Assembly: GCA_036645835.1 (NCBI GenBank)
Contig: JAVXNK010000001.1
Location: 320,856-384,855, forward strand
Source of the DNA: Angelakisella sp036645835
GTDB taxonomy: Bacteria; Bacillota; Clostridia; Oscillospirales; Ruminococcaceae
Reading direction: 5' to 3'
Length of the DNA stretch: 64,000 nt
Shown one piece after another: positions 39,218-47,610 of the stretch. Position 1 is the stretch's first letter, and every line of letters begins with the position of its first letter. The notes beneath the pieces were generated by a model that had not been told where the DNA came from, did no database searches, and was given only the letters and a program-made list of their open reading frames with translations. The position numbers were made by a program, and so were the translations under genes.

Positions 39218-40561
39218 ATGAAGAAGTTACTTTCAATGGTTCTGGCTTGCATTATGATTGCATCTGTAGCAGTTGGCTGTGGCAGCAAGCCCGCCGATCC
39301 TGCACCTGCTCCCGCTCCCACTACAGAAGCTGCTCCCGTCCCTGCAAAGAAAGTGGAGGTTACGGCATGGCTGTTCCCAACCATGAAGGCAAAGGATCAC
39401 GAGAATGGCGAATATGAAAAGAAGGTTGTTGACGCTTTCAACGCTTCGCAGGACAAGATTACTGTCAAGTTTGAGATGATTGACTTCCAGAACGGTCCCG
39501 AGAAAATTACCGCCTCTATCGCTGGCGGTACAGCTCCTGACATCATCTTTGATGCACCCGGCAGAATTATCGAGTGGGGTAAGTCAGGCAATCTGGCTCC
39601 TCTGGACGATATGTTTACCGCAGAGTTCAAGGCTGATATGCTGAGCGAGCAGCTGCTGAGCTCCTGCTCCGATGGCAAAAACTATTATATGTACCCAATC
39701 TCTGCCGCTCCCTTCACCATGGCTCTCAACAAGACAATACTGGAGAAGGAAGGCCTAATCTCGATGGCGCCCACAACCGGTGACCGCACATGGACAACCG
39801 AACAGTACAAAGCTCTGGCTATTGAGCTCCAGAAAAAGGGCTACAAGGGCGCAGAAATCTACTGCGGCGGACAGGGCGGCGACCAGGGCACTCGTGCCTT
39901 TATCACCAACCTCTATGGCGCCAGCATTACAAAACCTGACCTAACCGCATACAGCATGGACACTCCCGAGGCTGTCAAGGGTGTACAGTTCTGCCTAGAT
40001 GGCGTAAACGAAGGCTGGATTGAGCCCAACACCGCCGGTGTTGCCAACGATGCACTTGACCACTTCGATCAGGGTCTGGTTTCTGCCACCGTACTGTGGG
40101 GACCCGGCCTTGCAGCCCAGCGCTCCGCCAACCTGAAGAACAGCGGCACCGAGGCTCTTAGCGTCTGCCAGCCTTCCGACGATGGCGTTCCTGTTCTCGA
40201 GTATCTGGTAAACGGCTTCTGCGTATTTGACAACAAGGACGCTGACAAGATTGCCGCTTCCAAGGAATTTATCAAGTTTGTTTGCGATGACAAGGAGTGG
40301 GGACCCAAGGACGTAGTTGCCACCGGTTGCTTCCCTGTACGCAAGAGCTTCGGCGACCTATATCCCGGCGATGCCGAGATGGCATTCTATGCAGGTCTGA
40401 CCAAATACTATGGCCACTACTACAATACTATCAACGGCTACGCTTCCATGCGTCCACTGTGGTGGGGCTCGCTTCAGGCAGTGCTTACTAAGGAAAAGAC
40501 CCCTGCCGACGCAATGAAGGCCTATACTGCCGACGCAAACAAAACGATAGCTGAGGGCTGA
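39218..40561 (+). CDS. Sugar ABC transporter solute-binding lipoprotein (family 1)
   Basis: A 447-residue lipoprotein. Signal peptide MKKLLSMVLACIMIASVAVG with cysteine in VGCGS, a Pro/Ala linker, then the SBP_bac_1 fold: VTAWLFPTMKAKDHENGEYE, IAGGTAPDIIFDAPG, YYMYPISAAPFTMALNKTIL. The start is ATG 39218 (AGGAGG). It is close to the nan genes and controlled with them, so sialic acid or a derivative is the likely ligand. The matching ATPase is not encoded here, as is common for this class that shares an MsmK-type ATPase. Confidence 0.85.
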   Translation: MKKLLSMVLACIMIASVAVGCGSKPADPAPAPAPTTEAAPVPAKKVEVTAWLFPTMKAKDHENGEYEKKVVDAFNASQDKITVKFEMIDFQNGPEKITASIAGGTAPDIIFDAPGRIIEWGKSGNLAPLDDMFTAEFKADMLSEQLLSSCSDGKNYYMYPISAAPFTMALNKTILEKEGLISMAPTTGDRTWTTEQYKALAIELQKKGYKGAEIYCGGQGGDQGTRAFITNLYGASITKPDLTAYSMDTPEAVKGVQFCLDGVNEGWIEPNTAGVANDALDHFDQGLVSATVLWGPGLAAQRSANLKNSGTEALSVCQPSDDGVPVLEYLVNGFCVFDNKDADKIAASKEFIKFVCDDKEWGPKDVVATGCFPVRKSFGDLYPGDAEMAFYAGLTKYYGHYYNTINGYASMRPLWWGSLQAVLTKEKTPADAMKAYTADANKTIAEG

Positions 40562-40598
40562 TTCTAACCGAGCATACTGTAATCTGTTATAAGAATTG

Positions 40599-40628
40599 GG
40601 GGTCGTCTTGAATTAGCGGGGCGACCCC
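40599..40628 (+). terminator. Terminator-like stem-loop between binding-protein and permease genes
   Basis: GGGGTCG (40599-40605) pairs with CGACCCC (40622-40628), followed by CTTTCT. It may partly stop transcription so that binding protein is made in excess over permeases. Confidence 0.65.
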
Positions 40629-40693
40629 TTTCTCCAAGAAACTAGGGATCTGTATAGACTGCCGGACAGATCCGGAAAGGCAATGTTACCATC

Positions 40694-41635
40694 ATGACTA
40701 CACAAATTACCAAAGCCCAGAAGAATACGGGCGGTATCAAAAACTGGTATCAAACCATGCCGATTCGCACCCGAGAGACCATTGTCGCTTACTGCTTCTT
40801 GGCACCTGCACTCCTCTTTTTTGTGACCTTTGTCATACTGCCGATTGCCACCGGCGTTGTCACCAGCTTCTTTGACTACACCAACAAAAAGTTCCAATTT
40901 AACGGTATTGACAATTATATCAAGCTTTTTTCAAGCGAGCAGTTCCTGAAATCCGTACGCAACACGGTGGTGCTGGTATTGGGTTCTGTGCCTGTTATTG
41001 TGTTGTTCGCGCTCTTCGTTTCGGTCGTTATCTACCAGCGCAACGCATTTGTGCGCTCTACCTTCCGCGGAATCTTTTATCTGCCTGTCGTCACCGGTAC
41101 CGTTTCGGTGGTGGTAGTCTGGAAATGGATATTTGACCCCATCAGCGGTGTCCTAAACTGGGTGCTCATGAACGCGGGTGTCATTGAAAAGGAAATTATA
41201 TGGCTGGGAGACAAGCGGTTTGCGCTGCTGGCTATTATGTTGGTTCTGTTCACCACCTCGGTTGGACAGCCGATTATACTCTACATCGCAGCCTTGGGCA
41301 ACCTGGATCCTTCTCAGATAGAAGCTGCGGAGATTGATGGTGCCAATAACTGGCAGGTTTTCCGCCATATCAAATGGCCCGGCATTATGCCAACTACCCT
41401 TTACGTTGTGGTCATCACCACCATCAACACCTTCCAATGCTTCTCGCTGGTACAGCTGCTTACCTCGGGTGGTCCGAATTACAACACCAGCACCATCATG
41501 TACCTACTGTATGAAACCGCATTCAAGCAGTACAAGTTCGGTTACGCCAACGCAATGGGCGTTATCCTTGCCATCATCATCGGACTATTTAGCTTCCTAC
41601 AGTTTAAATATTTCGGCGATGAGGTCAACTACTAA
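40694..41635 (+). CDS. Sugar ABC transporter permease (UgpA/MalF-like)
   Basis: A 313-residue permease with six membrane helices; ETIVAYCFLAPALLFFVTFV is TM1 and IEAAEIDGANNWQVFRHIKWP is the EAA loop. It ends PNYNTSTIMYLLYETAFKQY then KFGYANAMG, the conserved segment of MalF-type sugar permeases. Paired with the next gene. Confidence 0.9.
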   Translation: MTTQITKAQKNTGGIKNWYQTMPIRTRETIVAYCFLAPALLFFVTFVILPIATGVVTSFFDYTNKKFQFNGIDNYIKLFSSEQFLKSVRNTVVLVLGSVPVIVLFALFVSVVIYQRNAFVRSTFRGIFYLPVVTGTVSVVVVWKWIFDPISGVLNWVLMNAGVIEKEIIWLGDKRFALLAIMLVLFTTSVGQPIILYIAALGNLDPSQIEAAEIDGANNWQVFRHIKWPGIMPTTLYVVVITTINTFQCFSLVQLLTSGGPNYNTSTIMYLLYETAFKQYKFGYANAMGVILAIIIGLFSFLQFKYFGDEVNY

Positions 41636-41652
41636 AAGGGGGGTGTGGTCGT

Positions 41653-42489
41653 ATGTATACTTCTGTAAAGCGCAAGCTGAATCTTTTTGATATCCTCTCG
41701 TTAACCATGCTTACCCTGATAACCACCCTGTTTGTATTTCCGTTTTACTGGGTAATCACCGGTTCGGTAAAGCTGCAAAAGGAGACTATTGCACTACCTC
41801 CCAAGCTGTTGCCACAGAATCCCACTCTGGAAAACTATGTAACCCTCTTCCGTCAGCCTGCATGGCAGTGGCTATTTAACAGTATTTTTATTGCCGTTGT
41901 CACCATGCTGCTGGTCTGCCTTGTTTCGGCAAGCGCGGGTTATGTACTGGCAAAGAAACGCTTCTATGGAGGAACCTTCCTATTTGCTCTCTTTATCATG
42001 GCTATGGCACTGCCTAAGCAGGTGGTGCTGGTACCTCTGGTAAGGCAGATTAACGCCATGGGCTTCCACAATACCTTATGGGCGGCAATACTGCCGGCAG
42101 TCGGCTGGCCGTTTGGTATTTTTCTGATGAAGCAGTTCAGCGAAACAATCCCCACCGAGATGTTGGAGGCTGCCAAGATTGACGGTTGCAGCGAGTTTGC
42201 TACCTTCTGCCGGATAGTAATTCCCATGGTCAAGCCCGGTATCGGCGCACTTGCCATCTTTACCTTCATTTCAGCATGGAACGACTACTTCCTACAGCTC
42301 ATCATGCTGCTGAACCGCGACAGACTTACCTTGCAGCTTGGTATTGCCACACTCCAGGGCGAGTTTGCCACCAACTACGGTGTACTGATGGCGGGCGCAA
42401 CCTTTGCCGCAGTACCCATTGTCACTATATTTGTCCTGTTCCAAAAATCGTTTACCCAAGGGATTACCATGGGTGCGGTCAAGGGCTAA
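41653..42489 (+). CDS. Sugar ABC transporter permease (UgpE/MalG-like)
   Basis: A 278-residue permease. FVFPFYWVITGSVKLQKE is the usual start of MalG types, MLEAAKIDGCSEFATFCRIV is the EAA loop, and it ends KSFTQGITMGAVKG. A G-rich site precedes ATG 41653. Completes the membrane part of the block C importer. Confidence 0.9.
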   Translation: MYTSVKRKLNLFDILSLTMLTLITTLFVFPFYWVITGSVKLQKETIALPPKLLPQNPTLENYVTLFRQPAWQWLFNSIFIAVVTMLLVCLVSASAGYVLAKKRFYGGTFLFALFIMAMALPKQVVLVPLVRQINAMGFHNTLWAAILPAVGWPFGIFLMKQFSETIPTEMLEAAKIDGCSEFATFCRIVIPMVKPGIGALAIFTFISAWNDYFLQLIMLLNRDRLTLQLGIATLQGEFATNYGVLMAGATFAAVPIVTIFVLFQKSFTQGITMGAVKG

Positions 42490-42522
42490 TTACTAATTGT
42501 AAACAGAAAGGTTCCGAAAGAA

Positions 42523-43440
42523 ATGAGAAATCTCAAAAAATATCATGGCGTTTTCCCTGCATTCTATGCCTGTTATGCCGATGACGGAAGCGTAAGTGCA
42601 GAGCGTACCGAAGCGTTTACCCGTTACCTATCCGACAAGGGTGTAAAGGGTTTGTATGTCTGTGGCTCATCGGGTGAGTGCATTTACCAGAGTGTTGCAG
42701 AAAGAAAGCTGACGCTTGAGTGCGTCATGAAGGCTCGCGGAAACATGACCGTCATCGCACATGTCGCTTGCAACAACACTGCCGACAGTGTAGAGCTTGC
42801 ACGCCATGCGCAAAGTCTGGGTGTAGACGCAATTGCGGCTATCCCACCTATCTACTTCAAGCTGCCCGACTACTCGATGGCGGACTACTGGAACGCAATC
42901 TCGGCTGGTGCCCCAAACACCGATTTTTTCATCTACAATATCCCACAGCTTGCAGGTATCGCACTCTCCAAGGGGCTGTTTTCTACAATGCTACAGAACC
43001 CAATGGTGGTGGGGGTCAAGAACTCTTCTCCTGCCGTGCAGGACATTCAACTTTTTAAGGCAATGGGTGGCAAGGATTGTATTGTCTTTAACGGACCAGA
43101 TGAACAGTTTGTCGGTGGCAGAATCATGGGTGCGGATGGGGGCATTGGCGGTACATACGCTTCTATGCCCGAGCTGTTCCTGCGGGCTGATGAGCTGGTG
43201 AAGAACGGTCAGTTTGAGAAGGCCACCGAGCTACAGTTTGCAATCAACGAGATTATCTACGCATTCCTTGAATGCAAGGGCAATATGTACGCAGTCATCA
43301 AGGAGATTCTGCGCAGGCGTGACAAGATGGATATTGGCGGCGTACGTGCACCTCTCTCCAATATCTTTCCCGAAGACCTTCCAAAGATTGAGCATACAAT
43401 TAAGCTTATTGACACGGCCATCCACAATTTCGTGGGCTAG
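42523..43440 (+). CDS. nanA: N-acetylneuraminate lyase
   Basis: A 305-residue NanA-type aldolase. GLYVCGSSGECIYQSVAE is the pyruvate-carboxylate loop, FIYNIPQLAGI has the catalytic tyrosine, GVKNSSP the Schiff-base lysine, and NGPDEQFVGGRIMGADGGIG the NanA sugar-binding segment. It splits sialic acid into ManNAc and pyruvate, feeding the NanK and NanE enzymes encoded across the divergent promoter. Last gene of the operon, followed by a long perfect hairpin. Confidence 0.88.
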   Translation: MRNLKKYHGVFPAFYACYADDGSVSAERTEAFTRYLSDKGVKGLYVCGSSGECIYQSVAERKLTLECVMKARGNMTVIAHVACNNTADSVELARHAQSLGVDAIAAIPPIYFKLPDYSMADYWNAISAGAPNTDFFIYNIPQLAGIALSKGLFSTMLQNPMVVGVKNSSPAVQDIQLFKAMGGKDCIVFNGPDEQFVGGRIMGADGGIGGTYASMPELFLRADELVKNGQFEKATELQFAINEIIYAFLECKGNMYAVIKEILRRRDKMDIGGVRAPLSNIFPEDLPKIEHTIKLIDTAIHNFVG

Positions 43441-43503
43441 TTCTCCCTTGATAACCTACACAGTTATAAGCATTACAAATCGGTTGACAGGCTTCAGTAG
43501 TTT

Positions 43504-43558
43504 AACTGCGCATAATGAATAGCAAATTATTCGAATTTGCTATTCATTATGCGCAGTT
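43504..43558. terminator. Perfect 25-bp inverted repeat, bidirectional terminator between convergent genes
   Basis: AACTGCGCATAATGAATAGC plus AAATT (43504-43528) is followed by the loop ATTCG and its exact reverse complement (43534-43558). It lies between nanA (+) and the beta-mannosidase gene (-), so it probably ends both transcripts. The stem is much longer than usual for a terminator, and there is only a short T-rich tail. Confidence 0.7.
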
Positions 43559-43640
43559 GTTTACTGTCATTATCCTGAATGCGAAGCTTCACAATTTCCG
43601 ACGCATATGCTGATGCTTTCATCAGCTCTTTCAATGCTAC

Positions 43641-46064
43641 CTACCTTATGTCATATACGCTGCGCACGTGTACACTAGTGGGACTGCCGCGCAGTATGCG
43701 TACTGTGCGCTCACCTGCGTTCATGTCAAAATAGTTGTCGGACAGCAGCGTGTCGTCGTCGCAAATAAGCTCAACGCTGCGTGCAAAGGCTGCTGCCGTC
43801 ACGGTAATGCAGTCGCCGCGAATATGCGCTTGCAGCTTGGGGTCGGCAAAACCAAAGTGCTTGGGTGGACAGAACAGTACTGCGCCGTCGCTGATGGTCT
43901 TGCCTTCAACCTCAAGCGAATAGCTTAAATATACATCATAGGCACTATGCTGCGAAAAGTTGAGCTTGGGAAGCCACACCGATGTTAACGCAGGCGCAGT
44001 GACGTCAAAGCTGCCCTGCTCAATGACCAGAGCGTCAGGATGCCGCAGTGTCCAGCTTACCTTGCCTGTTATATCCGACATACTTTCGTTGGCGACATTC
44101 AGTGTTGCCGTCAGCTCAAGCGGTGAAGCCTCGTCGTTTACACTGACACGCTGTGACAGTACACCTTGCTCCTGACAGGAGAGCAATATAGGCGCAAAGA
44201 ACCGCTTCATGTAATAGTGCAGTGCCTTCCAGCGACCAAAGTAATCAATGGACGACCAGCTTGCGACAGGCCAGCAGTCATTGAGCTGCCACACAATTGC
44301 CCCCATGCAGCGTCCGCGGTTGCGCCGCCAGTGCTCAACTCCATACTGCATGGCTTGTGCCTGCAGCAGCTGCGAGGCATACAGTATGGTGTCAAACCGT
44401 GTGGGGTACAGGTACATCTGGGAAAGGTAACTCAGTATCTTGCCGTTTGCCGCCGCGTTGCGCTGATGCTTCTCCATGACGTACGAGAAAATGTTGCGGT
44501 CAGCAGGCTCGGTAAAGCTCTCGACGGTGCGCAGGCATGGGAAGGACTGGAACCCAAATTCCGACACATAGCGGAAATAGTGATTGCGGTAATCGGTGAA
44601 GGGAAGCCCGCCATGCCACACTGCCCAATAATGCACATCTCCTCGGTTTTCGTCATTTGGGTTGTCAAAGCTGCCGCCGCAGGAGGGGCTTGCAGGCCAG
44701 TAGAAGGTCTGCGGGTCCTCCTTTTTCAATATCTGGGGGATAATGTACTCGTACATCTTTATGTAGTCGGCCTTTTGACGGGGAGCTGATACCCACATGT
44801 TCTCGTCGACAAACTGCTCCATCTCGTTGTTACCGCACCACAGTCCCAGTGACGCATGATGCCGTAGACGGCGCACATTATCGGTAACCTCGGCACGGAT
44901 GTTTGCGTCAAACTCGTCGGTCAGGTTGTACACTGCGCAGGCAAACATAAAGTCCTGCCATACCACAAGTCCCAGCTCGTCGCATATATCATAAAAGAAA
45001 TCGTCAGGGTAGTAGCCGCCGCCCCAAATGCGCACAGTGTTGAAGTGAGCGGTTGCCGCATCCTCCAGTAGCCTACGGGTGCGGGCGGGGTTTACGTGTG
45101 CAAGTATATTGTCCTCTGGGATGTAATCGGCACCCATTGCAAAGATGTCTACACCATTGACCGACTGTGCAAAGCACTCGCCCCAATTATCCTTTTCAAT
45201 ATGCACCGTCATAGTGCGCAGACCAATGCGCCGTTGCCAGCTATCGCACACCTGGCCGTTAGCGGAGGCAGATACCAGCACAGTATACAGTGGCTGCTCG
45301 CCATAACCGTTTGGCCACCACAGCTGAGGGTTGGCTATTGTAATGCTGCAATTGGTGCCGTTGGCAGTGTAGGTTTTGCCATCGGGTGCTGTTACCGTAA
45401 CCGATATATCGGCGCTTGCTGCCCTGTATAGCTCGACGTGGCTGTGTATGTTGAGCTGCACCGTATCATTGGCGTGCTGCTGCTCAACATATACGTCGCC
45501 AATGCGCAGCGTGGTTATACCCAACAGCTCAATGTCACGCCAGATGCCCGCGTCGGGCAGGCGGGGACCCCAGTCCCATCCGAACATACAGTGTGCCTTG
45601 CGCAACAACGGGAACCCTATCATTGCATCGGTTGAACCGTCGGCACGGCTGTTACTATAAGCTTCCTTTATGTAGCGGGTAGGAGAGCCGAAGGTTACGG
45701 CAATCTCATTAACACCAACCCGCAGCAGGGACTTTGCGTCAGCCTCCCACGTGCGGTGCATGTTATTTGCGACAATCAGTGTTTTGCCGTTTACGGCGAC
45801 CGTAGCAATGGTGTCCAGCCCCTGGCATCGTAGTAGCACAGCATCACACGCCATCTGCTCTGACGATACCTCGAAGCTGCGGCTGTAGGTTATCGAGTTA
45901 AAATCCATGAGCGCAAGTGCCGCCATCTCGTTGTCACGCCAATATGGGTCTGACATTTTACCTGCGGCAAGCAGGTCTGCGTAGAATGTGCCGGGAACTG
46001 TGGCGGGTAAGCTCTCGCCGGCGGTGGTCAGCTTCCAGTCTCCGCCCAGGGTTTGCTTCAGCAT
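43641..46064 (-). CDS. GH2 beta-mannosidase
   Basis: An 807-residue glycoside hydrolase family 2 enzyme without a signal peptide. The N-terminal sugar-binding domain has DWKLTTAGESLPATVPGT and WRDNEMAALALMDFNSITYS; the TIM barrel has the acid/base in CGNNEMEQF and the nucleophile in YVSEFGFQSFP, plus WQDFMFACAVY, typical of beta-mannosidases. The start is ATG 46064 with AAGGAG at the right place; a longer frame reaches into the promoter. It should remove terminal beta-mannose from imported oligosaccharides such as N-glycan or mannan fragments. Confidence 0.9.
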   Translation of the reverse strand: MLKQTLGGDWKLTTAGESLPATVPGTFYADLLAAGKMSDPYWRDNEMAALALMDFNSITYSRSFEVSSEQMACDAVLLRCQGLDTIATVAVNGKTLIVANNMHRTWEADAKSLLRVGVNEIAVTFGSPTRYIKEAYSNSRADGSTDAMIGFPLLRKAHCMFGWDWGPRLPDAGIWRDIELLGITTLRIGDVYVEQQHANDTVQLNIHSHVELYRAASADISVTVTAPDGKTYTANGTNCSITIANPQLWWPNGYGEQPLYTVLVSASANGQVCDSWQRRIGLRTMTVHIEKDNWGECFAQSVNGVDIFAMGADYIPEDNILAHVNPARTRRLLEDAATAHFNTVRIWGGGYYPDDFFYDICDELGLVVWQDFMFACAVYNLTDEFDANIRAEVTDNVRRLRHHASLGLWCGNNEMEQFVDENMWVSAPRQKADYIKMYEYIIPQILKKEDPQTFYWPASPSCGGSFDNPNDENRGDVHYWAVWHGGLPFTDYRNHYFRYVSEFGFQSFPCLRTVESFTEPADRNIFSYVMEKHQRNAAANGKILSYLSQMYLYPTRFDTILYASQLLQAQAMQYGVEHWRRNRGRCMGAIVWQLNDCWPVASWSSIDYFGRWKALHYYMKRFFAPILLSCQEQGVLSQRVSVNDEASPLELTATLNVANESMSDITGKVSWTLRHPDALVIEQGSFDVTAPALTSVWLPKLNFSQHSAYDVYLSYSLEVEGKTISDGAVLFCPPKHFGFADPKLQAHIRGDCITVTAAAFARSVELICDDDTLLSDNYFDMNAGERTVRILRGSPTSVHVRSVYDIR

Positions 46065-46111
46065 ATGAAACAGCTCCTTTAAATAGAGTAATTGAAATAG
46101 ACAAACCACGA

Positions 46112-46154
46112 AATCGTTATCGTAATTATAGCTGTACATCACACTATTTGTCAA
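46112..46154 (-). promoter_or_regulatory. Promoter and operator of the beta-mannosidase gene
   Basis: On the minus strand: TTGACA (46154-46149), 18-base spacer, TATAAT (46130-46125), then CGATAACGATT (46122-46112) at the start of transcription. The same 11 bases occur in the 5' leader of the divergent LacI gene. Confidence 0.75.
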
Positions 46155-46308
46155 TCAAAACTAAGTTTTAAATACTATTTAGTATAAAATAGCAAGATAT
46201 CTTCCAAATACAGTTTTAGATATTAAAAAAATCAAATTTATACAATTTTTTGTTGACAATATGCAGTAATAACATTGATTTTAGTGAAATAATTCTAGCT
46301 AAATTTGC

Positions 46309-46451
46309 TTGACAGTGCGCATATGCTATACTATAATGAAATTGCGAAAACGTTTAAGTTGATTTTTCGAAACAAAATTTGGTAAATTAATAAACGGTAA
46401 AAGTGCGGTAAACAAAATGATGTAAGCGACAGTAAGGATTCGATAACGATT
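46309..46451 (+). promoter_or_regulatory. Promoter and candidate operators of the LacI gene
   Basis: TTGACA (46309-46314), 17-base spacer, TATAAT (46332-46337), both consensus. A LacI-like GCGAAAACGTTTAAG follows just downstream (46344-46358), and CGATAACGATT at 46441-46451 repeats the site found at the mannosidase promoter. Autoregulation and joint control are likely. Confidence 0.7.
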
Positions 46452-46489
46452 ACTCCGCGTATGGATAAGATATAGTTTGAGGTATAGTG

Positions 46490-47497
46490 ATGGTAACAAT
46501 TAAGCAGATTGCCGAGGCTTGCGGCGTGTCGGCGGCTTCGGTGAGCAAGGCACTTAACCATGCAACCGACATCAGCGTCGAAACTGCCGAGAGGATACGT
46601 GTAACAGCCCATGAGATGGGCTACTTTCCCAATGCGGCTGCCCGCCTGCTCAAGACCAGTCGGTCCAACAACATTGGCGTATTGTTCGTGGACGGTACGT
46701 CGAGCGGACTTACCCATGAGTACTTTTCAAGTATACTAAACAGCTTCAAGGAGGAGGCTGAGCAGAGTGGCTACGACATCACCTTTATCAGCCGAAATAT
46801 GGGTGGCAGAAAGATGAGTTATCTTGAACACTGCCGGTCCCGCGGCTGTGACGGTGTGATGATAGCAAGTGTCGACTTTAGCAATCCGTCGGTTGCCGAG
46901 CTGGTTGCTAGCAACATTCCCGTGGTTACCATCGACTATCTGTTTGACAACTGCGGCGCCATCTTGTCGGATAACGTGCAGAGCATGAATGACTTGGTAC
47001 GCTACATATACGGTAAGGGGCACCGCCGCATCGCCTTTGTACATGGTGAGGATACAGCGGTTACCCGCAACCGTTTGGCGAGCTTTTACAAGACCAGCAG
47101 GGACTTGGGACTGGATATCCCGGACGAGCATGTTATCAAGGGCGCCTACCACGACCCGCGAGCAAGCGGCTTGGCAACCCGTCAGTTGTTGGATCTTTCC
47201 AAGCGTCCAACCTGCATCCTGTATCCCGATGATTTTTCTTACATCGGCGGTATGAACGAGATTGAACGGCAGGGCTTGTCCATCCCGGACGATATCAGTG
47301 TAGTTGGCTACGACGGAATCTACCTTGGGCGTGTGCTTCGACCTAAGCTCACTACCCTGCGTCAGGATTCCGATGCAATAGGCATTCAAGCAGCGCGGCT
47401 GCTGGTGGAGGCCATCGAGTCGCCCCGTACCTACATACCAAAGCGGGTGGTGATACCAGGCATGGTGTGGGAGGGTGACACGGTTAAGCAGTTGTAG
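46490..47497 (+). CDS. LacI family regulator
   Basis: A 335-residue repressor. The N-terminal HTH is TIKQIAEACGVSAASVSKAL with the hinge helix AARLLKTSRSNNIGVLF, followed by a periplasmic-binding-like effector domain (GCDGVMIASVDF, IPVVTIDYLFDN, ISVVGYDGIYLGRVLRPKLT). It is divergent from the beta-mannosidase gene and upstream of the oligosaccharide transporter. ATG 46490, with GTG 46487 as an alternative. Inducer unknown, probably a disaccharide or mannose-containing sugar. Confidence 0.9.
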   Translation: MVTIKQIAEACGVSAASVSKALNHATDISVETAERIRVTAHEMGYFPNAAARLLKTSRSNNIGVLFVDGTSSGLTHEYFSSILNSFKEEAEQSGYDITFISRNMGGRKMSYLEHCRSRGCDGVMIASVDFSNPSVAELVASNIPVVTIDYLFDNCGAILSDNVQSMNDLVRYIYGKGHRRIAFVHGEDTAVTRNRLASFYKTSRDLGLDIPDEHVIKGAYHDPRASGLATRQLLDLSKRPTCILYPDDFSYIGGMNEIERQGLSIPDDISVVGYDGIYLGRVLRPKLTTLRQDSDAIGIQAARLLVEAIESPRTYIPKRVVIPGMVWEGDTVKQL

Positions 47498-47610
47498 CAG
47501 GAGTACCCGTAGGTTTTCGACCCTGCCAACGCCCAAGCTGCAAAAAGGATATGACGGCCTGTGGGGGCAGTGGGGGTCACGAGCAACAAACAAATATAGG
47601 AGGAAGAGTC

